Assembly (NCBI RefSeq): GCF_030867145.1
Contig: NC_134434.1
Span: forward strand, 2,418,001-2,482,000
Direction of reading: 5' to 3'
From: Opisthocomus hoazin
Taxonomy: Eukaryota; Chordata; Aves; Opisthocomiformes; Opisthocomidae
Length of the DNA stretch: 64,000 nucleotides
Part shown: in pieces, positions 41,101-64,000 of the stretch
Position numbering within the stretch: the first letter of the stretch is position 1
Layout of the letters: every line of letters begins with the position of its first letter
Notes under the pieces: model-generated
Told to the model about the DNA's origin: nothing
The model's input: only the letters and a program-made list of their open reading frames with translations
The model's database searches: none
Made by a program: the position numbers and the translations under genes

Positions 41101-43713
41101 AAATCATTCTGAAGTGATTTTTCTCTTTTAACACTCTTACACCTTCAGAGTGGCAATTAAAAAAATCATTAAAGTCAATTTCATTTGTGTCCAGATTTGG
41201 TTCAACTTTCCAGTTCTGTGCTCCACATGTGCTACGAGCATTCAAGTGTCATGCTCCTTTTTTTTTTTTCTTTTTCTAAATGTTCACAAGGGAACATTCA
41301 CATTTTTTAATAAACGAGAGACTGGAGATTATAAGAACTTATTTTTCAGAAAAATTTAACTTCAGTGGCAACTCTGAACCTTCACGAGTGAGTGAAGAGT
41401 GCTTTCTGCTCAACCACTTTCATCAGAGCGCTAGGAAACACCGCGTAACGCATTACTAAGCTCATGGTTTCATGTTACCAATGATTTGATGAAAATCTAT
41501 TTGTCCAGCTACCTAATGTCAGAGGAGAAGGCTGCAAAAAACCAGACACGCTGCTGAGAAAGCAAAGCGTATGCTGAGCTAAGAGCTCTGAAGGATTTGA
41601 CTCTGTCCATTATTGTAGCCTGGTTTTGAATTCAGGGTCCCATGGATGTAGAGGGGACATGGAGGTTGCTGCTGGCACAAGGTCAGCAGGCTCCCGGAGA
41701 GTCCAGTCACGCATCCTGCACAAGCAAACACCAGTGCCCGTCTATAGTATGTAAATATGGGAGCGCCAACACCCCACCCTTTTTCCACATGGCAGTTAGT
41801 CTCACCTAGACCACAAAGATGTGAAATGAATGCAGCCAAGAACGAAGCTTTTTCCCCTTCCTTTATTCACGGCCCCGGTGAACCTTCTTTCATTACACAC
41901 GTCGATAAACCGGGGGAGGGGAGCACTCTCTTCTTGGCTGGCGAGCTGAAGGATTGCCTCATACAGGATTTTCTTTGTGAACAGCAGACTGAGAAGATCC
42001 CTACAGGCTTGGATTTTGCGACCCTCAATCTCAATTTATAAGCATGTTTCCCAGTGGAGGAAGGACAGTCCAAAGCTGAAGGTACTCTGAACTATTTGGC
42101 ATCCAGAAAAGACTTTGGAAGAATCCCTTAAAACATTAATTCATCCACTTCTTCTTTTGCCTAGGGATGTTGTGGAACATCCACAGTTGGAGGTTTTTAA
42201 CAACACGTTTGCAGAAACCATTCCTGAGCAATGCAGATAGAAGTGATACTGCTTTAGCAAGTATAAAGATGATTTCTCAAAGGCTCTTCCAGCCTTACTT
42301 TCTATGATTCATTTCACAGTCCTATTCCTGAGTTTTCACAGATTTTCTCTTATTACCCTTTACCCCTTTGCATCCATACACTTTTCTTCTGAATTCATTT
42401 CCCATTGTTAAATATCTTACCGCCATCGTCACCAAGTTTTCTTGGCAGCTGTTACTCCTTCACCACCAAAGGTGGTCTACTAATTTTCTGCCCATGTGCT
42501 GCTGCTGCTGCCCTCCCACCTTAAGACAAGAAACTAAGCTAACTCCCAGGACACAAGCAACATCTGTTAGACCTCTAGGCAACCACCCTCCCTATACACA
42601 GTCCCGACTTCCTCTCACTTAATTCCTTCTCCTCTTCAGCCTGCAGAAATAAAGCATTATTTCACAGGCCACAGATGGAAGCTGCTTCTGCTGCAAAAAG
42701 CTCACCCCAACAGCACGCTTGGCCAACAGCCCTTTCAATTGCCACTAATTATTCAGGGGGGGTGCAAGATGCAGAAGAGGCAGCACTCCCAAACCTTGTG
42801 GTGACGTAAACCCGCAGCTGCATACACTGGGAGCTGTGGACATCCCTTACGACAGCAGCATCTCGGTCTGGTACCACAGGACGCTGCTTAGCAGCAAGGC
42901 GCAAGATGTCAGAGGCGGCGAGCGTCGCGACACAGGCACAGCCCTGCCAGACCTGGTGCCCTGGGGCACAGCACGGCCTCACCGCCCGGCTCCCGCTCCC
43001 CCTCCGTGGCCGGACCAGCGACATGGCAGATGGGGCCAGCCTGCCCGGCTCCCCCATCGGCTCCCCAGCCTCGGGGCAAGGCCGCAGCGCCAGAGCCAGG
43101 AGCAGAGCCAGCCATGGCCGAAGCCCCCCGGCCGCGCTGTCACCTCCACCCCAAGCCCGGAGGTCCCCAGCAGCGTGCAGCCCCGGCCCCGCACACGAAG
43201 CACCCGCATCAGGGTTGGGCTGCGGGGGAAGGGGCCCGGCCGCCCCCTTCCCTCAGCGCCGGGGGCGTCTCAGGGCAGGGCCGGGGGAGAGGGGCCGGGC
43301 AGCCCGCCCGGCTGCCTCCGAGCATCCCCGGCCACCTCACAGCCGGGGGAGGCCGCACCTCACGGCAGGCGGGCGGCTCCCGACATGGCGCCCCCTCCCC
43401 ACCTCACCCATCTCCCGACATGGCGCTCCCCCCCCCACCTCCCGACATGGCGGCCCCCCCCACCTCACCCACCTCCCGACATGGCGCTCCCCCCCCCCAC
43501 CTCCCGACATGGCGGCCCCCCCCACCTCACCCACCTCCCGACATGGCGCTCCCCCCCCCACCTCCCGACATGGCGGCCCCCCCCACCTCACCCACCTCCC
43601 GACATGGCGCTCCCCCCCCACCTCCCGACATGGCGGCCCCCCCTCACCTGGGTCTTGGTGGTGAGCTGGATCACCGCCTTCCTGAAGTTGAGCTTGGAGT
43701 CGGCGCTGCCCAT
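14061..43713 (-). CDS. HID1: HID1 domain-containing protein, 19 coding exons
   Basis: HID1 is a peripheral, N-myristoylated protein of the Golgi and trans-Golgi network, needed in animals for dense-core vesicle biogenesis and neuropeptide sorting. The coding exons total 2391 nt, or 796 residues plus stop, against about 788 in human as I recall. All 18 junction phases agree. The start lies in GCACCATGG, a strong initiation context, and gives MGSADSK, a Gly2 myristoylation motif. Conserved blocks include AFWDQFWADTATSVQDVFAL (31-50), RLLTRILPYIFEDPDWRGFF (99-118) and HLLFSDYREPLVEEAAQVL (270-288). Also conserved are LVLFWKLCDFNK (371-382), GERNFGVRLNKPYS (430-443), LLPVPHPILIRKY and the C-terminus KLFEIQRV. 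The variable part is about 590-690, Ser/Pro/Glu-rich and probably disordered. The gene spans about 30 kb and is convergent with OTOP3 and divergent from CDR2L. Confidence 0.97.
14588..14746 (-). CDS. HID1: HID1 coding exon 18
   Basis: Encodes GLTDESEILKFLQHGTLVGL, then LLPVPHPILIRKYQANSGTA and MWFRTYMWGVIYL. This is the most conserved C-terminal block. It leaves in phase 2 with a GTAAAC donor. Confidence 0.96.
15075..15166 (-). CDS. HID1: HID1 coding exon 17
   Basis: Encodes VMSWKSKLPLQTIMRLLQVL through EKICID plus two bases of Lys. The acceptor is ACTTACAG and the donor GTAAGT. Confidence 0.95.
15550..15630 (-). CDS. HID1: HID1 coding exon 16
   Basis: Encodes 27 codons, EASHPRGDRRRLSSASSSGQ then WTPTPDW, phase 0 at both ends. 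Its acceptor GATAG is preceded 13 nt upstream by a competing CAG that would shift the frame. The SGQWTPTPDW end matches the mammalian SGQWSPTPEW segment. Confidence 0.9.
15631..18740 (-). other. HID1: HID1 intron 15
   Basis: A 3.1-kb intron between exons 15 and 16. I see no internal coding exon, RNA gene or preserved repeat. A T-rich tract with GGTT repeats lies just before the exon 16 acceptor on the minus strand. Confidence 0.7.
18741..18874 (-). CDS. HID1: HID1 coding exon 15
   Basis: Encodes residues 621-665, IDKLTEKSQVSEDGTMRSLE then a low-complexity Ser/Pro/Glu stretch ending EPWSG. The exon's second half differs clearly from the mammalian sequence I recall. The donor is GTAAGG. Confidence 0.9.
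19355..19582 (-). CDS. HID1: HID1 coding exon 14
   Basis: Encodes residues 545-620 plus one base, NSNLVYAVIRKRNVFHQLAN, then a basic QRKKKTPEP segment and GSRPAAPAEPGTLKTSLVAT. It is the start of the variable region. Confidence 0.95.
20769..20933 (-). CDS. HID1: HID1 coding exon 13
   Basis: Encodes residues 490-544 plus one base, VSPYLKSLSMVAANKLLHLL through NNIIQYQFD. The acceptor is TTCCACAG and the donor GTAAGA. Confidence 0.96.
21601..21679 (-). CDS. HID1: HID1 coding exon 12
   Basis: Encodes residues 464-489 plus one base, VFHKIITSGHQRLQPLFDCL through TIVVN. The donor is GTAAGT. Confidence 0.95.
22954..23105 (-). CDS. HID1: HID1 coding exon 11
   Basis: Encodes residues 413-463, SRVGLMHIGVFILLLLSGER through GTHADLLII, including a strongly hydrophobic stretch. 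The acceptor is CTCTCTGCAG and the donor GTGAGT. Confidence 0.96.
23772..23862 (-). CDS. HID1: HID1 coding exon 10
   Basis: Encodes residues 383-412 plus one base, KFLFFVLKSSDVLDILVPIL through NDARADQ. The donor is T then GTAAGT. The intron before it contains the solo LTR. Confidence 0.95.
23944..24706 (+). mobile_element. Solo LTR, avian ERVL-like, in HID1 intron 9
   Basis: The element starts TGTCCTGGTTT and ends AAACCATGACA. These termini are an imperfect inverted repeat with the TG...CA ends of a retroviral LTR. It is flanked by a perfect 5-bp duplication, TAGCC, at 23939-23943 and 24707-24711. Length is 763 bp, with a TATA-like TTTTATAT stretch and an internal TTA-rich tract. No internal viral genes remain, as expected after LTR-LTR recombination. 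The family call rests on terminal sequence and the 5-bp duplication. The strand is a guess from the position of the T-rich and GTCTCTCTCC-type 3' segment. It lies opposite to HID1 transcription if that orientation is right. Confidence 0.85.
24536..24579. repeat. TTA/TAT-rich microsatellite within the LTR
   Basis: Imperfect (TTA)n tract of TTATTATTATTACTATTATT type, inside the solo LTR. Confidence 0.85.
25040..25180 (-). CDS. HID1: HID1 coding exon 9
   Basis: Encodes residues 336-382, DFQFILKGVARLLSNPLVQT through FWKLCDFNK, phase 0 at both ends, with a GTGTAT donor. Confidence 0.96.
25276..25332 (-). CDS. HID1: HID1 coding exon 8 (57-bp exon)
   Basis: A 19-codon exon encoding PPGPDNLFVNYLSRIHREE, phase 0 at both ends. 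It is separated from exon 9 by only 95 bp of intron. Skipping it would leave the frame intact. Confidence 0.95.
25730..25952 (-). CDS. HID1: HID1 coding exon 7
   Basis: Encodes residues 242 (completed) to 316: HALPLFTSLLNVVCAYDPVG, then the SDYREPLVEEAAQVLIVTLD block and a Ser/Thr-rich linker ending DDVD. The acceptor is CTCCCCAG and the donor GTGAGT. Confidence 0.96.
26667..26783 (-). CDS. HID1: HID1 coding exon 6
   Basis: Encodes residues 203-241 plus two bases, including TELLKLLLTCFSEAMYLPP and NPWVQFFCSTEN. It enters and leaves in phase 2. The residue after the junction Arg is Thr, where I recall Met in mammals. Confidence 0.94.
27256..27293. repeat. Perfect 19-bp tandem duplication next to HID1 exon 5
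   Basis: TGCTTTTGCAGACCCTCTT is present twice head to tail, at 27256-27274 and 27275-27293. The duplication ends 2 bp short of the exon 5 splice boundary, so its last copy includes donor positions +3 onward on the minus strand. Confidence 0.95.
27296..27402 (-). CDS. HID1: HID1 coding exon 5
   Basis: Encodes residues 168-202 plus two bases, DSAEDIHSIDSCEYIWEAGV through NYIHDLN. The donor is AG then GTAAGA. The intron immediately downstream holds a perfect 19-bp tandem duplication. Confidence 0.95.
27403..30232 (-). other. HID1: HID1 intron 4
   Basis: 2.8 kb without a recognisable exon, RNA gene or preserved mobile element. Confidence 0.65.
30233..30346 (-). CDS. HID1: HID1 coding exon 4
   Basis: Encodes residues 130-167, GDEDDENARPLAESLLLAVA through QSHRRSTV. 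The acidic start corresponds to the GEEDDE segment in mammals, without the Gln that I recall before it there. The donor is GTAAGT. Confidence 0.95.
30347..33087 (-). other. HID1: HID1 intron 3
   Basis: 2.7 kb without recognisable coding or repeat content apart from a short AATTCTTTAACC duplication near 32510-32532. Its donor is the weak GTCTGT at the exon 3 edge. Confidence 0.65.
33088..33258 (-). CDS. HID1: HID1 coding exon 3
   Basis: Encodes residues 73-129, AVEKLVQGAESGCHTEKE through VPGAGRGG. The donor GGG then GTCTGT is weak at +3 and +4, but this boundary keeps phase 0 and ends where the homologous protein block ends. Confidence 0.92.
33259..35629 (-). other. HID1: HID1 intron 2
   Basis: 2.4 kb in which I recognise no further exon or element. 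Short open frames on both strands have no recognisable domain. Confidence 0.65.
35630..35779 (-). CDS. HID1: HID1 coding exon 2
   Basis: Encodes residues 23-72, PVEATDDAFWDQFWADTATS through NLATLCYK. The 50 codons are phase 0 at both ends, with a CTCTCCACAG acceptor and GTAAGG donor. Confidence 0.96.
42162..42309 (+). mobile_element. Old CR1-like LINE 3' fragment
   Basis: The order GGATGTTGTGGAACATCCAC, TTGGAGGTTTTTAACA, CCATTCCTGAGCAATGC, AGGCTCTTCCAGCC and TTCTATGATT follows the 3' end of CR1 elements in forward orientation, with many differences. It is more diverged than the OTOP3-intron copy. Confidence 0.7.
43385..43640. repeat. 61-bp tandem array of ATGGCG motifs at HID1 exon 1
   Basis: ATGGCG occurs at 43385, 43420, 43447, 43481, 43509, 43543, 43570, 43604 and 43630. 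ATGGCGGC recurs at spacings of 62, 61 and 60, and ATGGCGCT at 61, 62 and 61, so the unit is about 61 bp in about four copies. Differences are mainly in poly-C length. The preceding CGAC gives CGACATGGCGGC, close to a YY1 site in reverse orientation to HID1. The array ends a few bases from the exon 1 donor. Confidence 0.93.
43648..43713 (-). CDS. HID1: HID1 coding exon 1
   Basis: Encodes residues 1-22, MGSADSKLNFRKAVIQLTTK then TQ, in a CpG-rich region. The donor is CAG then GTGAGG. The intronic side merges at once into a 61-bp tandem array. Confidence 0.96.
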
Positions 43714-45024
43714 GGTGCGGCCCGGCCCGGCCCGGCGGGGTTGCGGCTGGCAGGGCCGTCCCCTCACGCCGCCGATCCCGCCTCCCCTCCTCGGGCCGCC
43801 GCTGCCGCCATCCCTCTTCTCCGCGCCGCCGGCTCTCCCTGCCTCCCTCCCTCTCTCCTGTCAAACCCGGCCTCGCAGGTCCCGGCCCTCCCTCCGCCCA
43901 CGGCCGCGGCTCCTCCTCCGCCGCCCTCCCTCCATCCCGCCCCTGCCTCCATCTCCGGCTGCCATCCCTTCCCCTCTCGCCCTCCTCCTGGCAGCCCCTT
44001 CTCTCCCTCCGTGCCCTTTTCGCCCGCACTTCGCTCCCCGTGGCCGTGCTCCCCCTGCGCCCTCCCTCCCCTCCCCTTCCATCAGGGCCCACGGGACAGC
44101 ACGGCCTTCCTCATTTTCCCCTCCTCCTCCAGCCCTTCCTCACTCTCCCCTCTGCCCTAGGCTCCCTCCGCCCCTCGTCTTGCCCGACAGCCCCCTTCTC
44201 CTCTTCATCCCCTGCCTTTGCCTTCTCCCCCCATCAGCTCCCTCTCCCCCATCTTGCCCCCTTCTCCCTCCCCTCCACCCGCAGCCGCTGTCCCCCGAAG
44301 CCCCTTCACTCGGCTGCTCTCTGGCACACGCTCCGGCCAGCAGCCCGTGCCCGGGGGAATGGCCAGCTTCGGCCCCTGCCTAGTCCCAGGAGAAAGCAGG
44401 CCCGGTGACAAGAACCCCACACGAGCAACCTGCAAGGAGCTCCTTACGTGTGGTGGCCCGTTGGCCCTGATTAAATTCCTCCCACCTGCAAGAAGAGGAT
44501 GTTTTACAGCCCTGGGGACTGGGAATTCAGGGTTTGGCCCTCGCTGAACACCTGAAAGCAGCTCTTTGAGGTGATGCAGCATTGCCTTTGAAGCTATTGT
44601 CCCTGCTTTCCACACCGAGCAGCTCCGAGCAGGTCTTTTTGGTGCCGCTGAGTTACATTTCACGTCCTCAGCTCTGCAAACCTCCTCTCCTCAGAGGAAA
44701 TGAGGTAATTCGAATCGTTTTGCAAAAGAAAGCAATGTGCTGATTCCACAGCTGGGGCAGACTGTGGGAATTCTCATTTATTGGCACGTAACCTGTACAG
44801 AGCTCACCAGTGTTTGATTGCATCGAGTCACAGGTCAGGTCTGAGCCATTCTTGAAACACCTACCGGAAAAAAAAATGTTTTCACAAAATCGCATCACCT
44901 GGCTTTTGCTGCCAAGCAGCCTTGGGCTTTGCATCCGAGCACTCATTCACTCAATACGGCTACACTGTACAGAGAAATGATAATAATCCATTGTTAGGAC
45001 CTTTTCACGAGCAACTATTTTTCA

Positions 45025-45160
45025 CAATTAATAGTTCAGCTGGAAGAGACCTACAACGATCACCTGGTCCAACTGCCTGACCGAAAAGGGCTGACCAAAC
45101 GTTAAAGCATGTTATTCAGGGTGTTGTCCAAGCACCTCTTCAACGCTGAAAGGCATGAGA
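45025..45160 (-). mobile_element. CR1 LINE fragment between HID1 and CDR2L
   Basis: GCTGGAAGAGACCTACAACG, ATCACCTGGTCCAACTGCC, TGACCAAACGTTAAAGCATG and TTGTCCAAGCACCTCTTCAA follow, in order, the reverse complement of a CR1 3' region. The match fades after about 45160. Confidence 0.85.
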
Positions 45161-45676
45161 AAATTAAAATTTTCCCACTTCTACATCAAAATTGCTTAGA
45201 GAAAGATCTAGGAGCAAGTCAGAGGTGGCTTTCTCCCAGACACACCAAAAGCACTTGGTTATCTTTGCTGACAAACACCAGGTTTGAAGAGACTCGTTGA
45301 TTCTGGTCTGCAATTGCATCAAGGCAGAAGACTTTCCAGGCAGTCGCCGAATTCTGGGAGGAGGTAGCTGTGTAGAGAGAGGCCTATGAGGGGGGAAGAG
45401 AAGAGGAATCCCCTATAATTTCTCTCTTATTCCCTGCTTTATTTCCTTCCTCTGCTGCTGTACACAAGAGCTGAGTACCGGCCGTCGCTGCAAGCACGCA
45501 GGGGCTCTCCGCTGCCTGTCACTGCTGGACTGGACAGTTTTCTGATACAGACCCCATCTTTTCTGGATACACAGTCTCCTGCTCTTGTGTAAACATCTTA
45601 TATTGCCTTTTCTGTACTCACCAGTGCAAGATAATGCAATCAGGTATAAATCCAGGGAGTTCCATCACACAGAAGA

Positions 45677-45699
45677 CCCCCCCCCCCCCCAAAAAAAAA
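45677..45699. repeat. Poly-C (14) followed by poly-A (9)
   Basis: Homopolymer C run 45677-45690 directly followed by nine A. Confidence 0.95.
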
Positions 45700-46436
45700 T
45701 CATCTGAACCTACTGTCCTATGAGTTAATTTGGACCTTGGAGTCTCTGATGGATTCCAGGGCTGACGAGGACAAATAAACCCCCTTGGACCAAACTCCCC
45801 GCTAGCAGGCAGGAGAAAGCCACCTTCTCTAGCCCCTGCTCCCTTAAACTGAAACGCAAATACCAAAATCCCAAGTCTTTTCGGAACTTCTTGCTCTGTA
45901 ACAGACACATTTCCTCCTCGGAACTCCACAAATCCTCATTTCCCTCAATTTTAAGCTCCTTCCACACTTTAGGAAGGAACACAAGAGTTTATCCCCAAAA
46001 ACAGGAGAGAAGCCTGCGTCAGAAGCACTGATTTCTCATCAGGCTGCAAAAGAGGGAGAACCCGAGGCAGAGGTGGGGAAGACACGACGCCAAGGTGATG
46101 CTGCGGGGCTGCTCACACGGCATTTCCCCTTTCACAGCCCCAGCCAGGGAGCTCAGAAACACCCCCACCCCGAAGAGCTGCCCATCCAAACCCACCGAGG
46201 CAGAGCAGGCACCACCATCCCCTCCGCAGGGTCCCGAGACTGGCCCAGAGCCACCGAGCAGCCCATGGCAAGGTCAGGCCACCCTCCGCATCCCAGCCGG
46301 CGCTGGAGCAAGCCCTGCTCCCGGCTGACCCCCCCCCGGGGTGGGTGCGGGGGCTGCCCGGGTCACCCCCACCTTGCCAACCCCAAAACCCCGCTCCCTG
46401 CGGCCCCACGCCCGCCCCGCTGTCCGCGGCAGGGCT

Positions 46437-46487
46437 GGGGGGGGGGGGGGGGGGGAAGGAGGAGGAGGAGGAGGAGGAGGAGGAGGC
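46437..46487. repeat. G19 run plus (GGA)n microsatellite
   Basis: Nineteen consecutive G (46437-46455), then AA and about ten GGA units. It is strand-asymmetric and likely to form G-quadruplex or R-loop structures near the CDR2L promoter. Confidence 0.95.
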
Positions 46488-46846
46488 CGGTCTCGCCTCG
46501 CCTCCTCCTTCCCCCTCGCCGGGTTTCCTTGCAGCATTTCCATGCTAGAGGTCTCCACCGAGCTGCGGAGAGAGGATCTGCCTGGCTGCGCCGGGCCCTC
46601 TTCCTTCCTTTGTGCATCCCCCAGCCCCGTGCAAGCCGTGCCCCCCCCGCCCCGGCCCCGCTTCATCCCCCCCCCCCCCGCAGCCTGCCCCGGTCCCGAT
46701 CCCCCGGGCGGGCAGAGCCGGGGCAGCGGCGAGGCTCCCGGTGCCACGTCGTGCCCCCCCCTCCCCCCCCCGGCCGGGGCACCGAGGCCGCATCCCCGCC
46801 CGCATCCCCCCCGCACCCCGGGCGGCGGCCGGGTCCCCCTTGGCGG

Positions 46847-46879
46847 ATGCCGCGCGTCTCCCCGAGCCGCCGGTGCTAA
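46847..46879 (+). CDS. Upstream ORF of CDR2L (10 codons)
   Basis: ATG at 46847 reads MPRVSPSRRC and stops at TAA 46877-46879, directly adjoining the first CDR2L ATG (TAAATG). It lies in the same frame as CDR2L. Its initiation context is weak (C at -3, C at +4). It is relevant only if the transcript starts upstream of 46847, which is likely but not shown. Confidence 0.5.
   Translation: MPRVSPSRRC

Positions 46880-64000
<17,121 letters not shown>

Larger units (their letters stand above)
35780..43647 (-). other. HID1: HID1 intron 1
   Basis: The largest HID1 intron (7.9 kb). It contains an old CR1 fragment (42162-42309), the 61-bp tandem array next to exon 1, and GC-rich promoter-proximal sequence from about 42880. 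The rest holds nothing I recognise. Confidence 0.75.
42880..44360 (-). promoter_or_regulatory. HID1: CpG-rich HID1 promoter region
   Basis: A dense G+C and CpG interval surrounding HID1 exon 1, with no clear TATA box, typical of a CpG-island promoter. Upstream of the ATG on the minus strand the sequence is C/T-rich on the plus strand (GGA-rich on the HID1 sense strand). The transcription start was not determined. Confidence 0.75.
43714..46879. other. Divergent intergenic region HID1-CDR2L
   Basis: About 3.2 kb between the two start codons. It has GC-rich ends and a less GC-rich middle (44500-46050) that contains a CR1 fragment and a poly-C/poly-A tract. Long proline-rich open frames here are a by-product of base composition. 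Confidence 0.75.

Noticed and set aside
43385-43640. CRISPR-like array of repeats
   Set aside because: Contiguous minisatellite units without unique spacers in a vertebrate promoter; only poly-C length varies.
42836-44383. 515-codon plus-strand open frame, proline-rich
   Set aside because: It runs antisense over HID1 exon 1 and the 61-bp array. Its composition reflects C-rich repeat DNA, it has no domain, and all three frames and the opposite strand are open here.
46073-46879. 268-codon plus-strand open frame upstream of CDR2L
   Set aside because: Low stop density in a GC-rich promoter. Arg/Pro runs come from simple repeats. Only its final ATG (46847) is of interest, as a uORF.

Overview
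The window is ordinary vertebrate, almost certainly avian, nuclear DNA. It holds three protein genes with spliced exons, canonical GT-AG introns (one GC-AG exception), CpG-rich promoters, CR1 LINE fragments of the chicken-repeat type, and a solo endogenous-retrovirus LTR of avian ERVL style. The order OTOP3 (+), HID1 (-), CDR2L (+) is the same as I recall for human 17q25, so this is a conserved synteny block. I could not determine the species. All identifications rest on translated exons compared with remembered family sequences; no database search was run.

Layout. Positions 1-2985 have no coding exon and probably hold OTOP3 upstream sequence. OTOP3, an otopetrin proton channel, has six coding exons between 2986 and 8985 (602 codons), with a CR1 fragment in its last intron. 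Positions 8986 to about 14060 hold the convergent 3' ends of OTOP3 and HID1. HID1, a trans-Golgi and dense-core-vesicle factor, is complete on the minus strand in 19 coding exons from 43713 down to 14061 (796 residues plus stop). Its intron 9 carries the solo LTR with a perfect 5-bp target duplication. Its first intron begins inside a 61-bp tandem array of ATGGCG motifs. Positions 43714-46879 are the divergent HID1/CDR2L intergenic region with two CpG-rich promoters. CDR2L starts at 46880; four coding exons and the start of a fifth are present before the window ends at 64000.

The three genes are neighbours but do not form a known pathway: an acid-sensing or proton-conducting membrane channel, a secretory-granule biogenesis factor, and a cytoplasmic coiled-coil protein. 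I found no new multi-gene system. The points most worth a second look are the YY1-like tandem array that abuts the HID1 exon 1 splice donor, a short upstream ORF whose stop codon directly abuts the first CDR2L ATG, the GC-AG intron and enlarged cytoplasmic loop of OTOP3, and several unusual splice sites in HID1.
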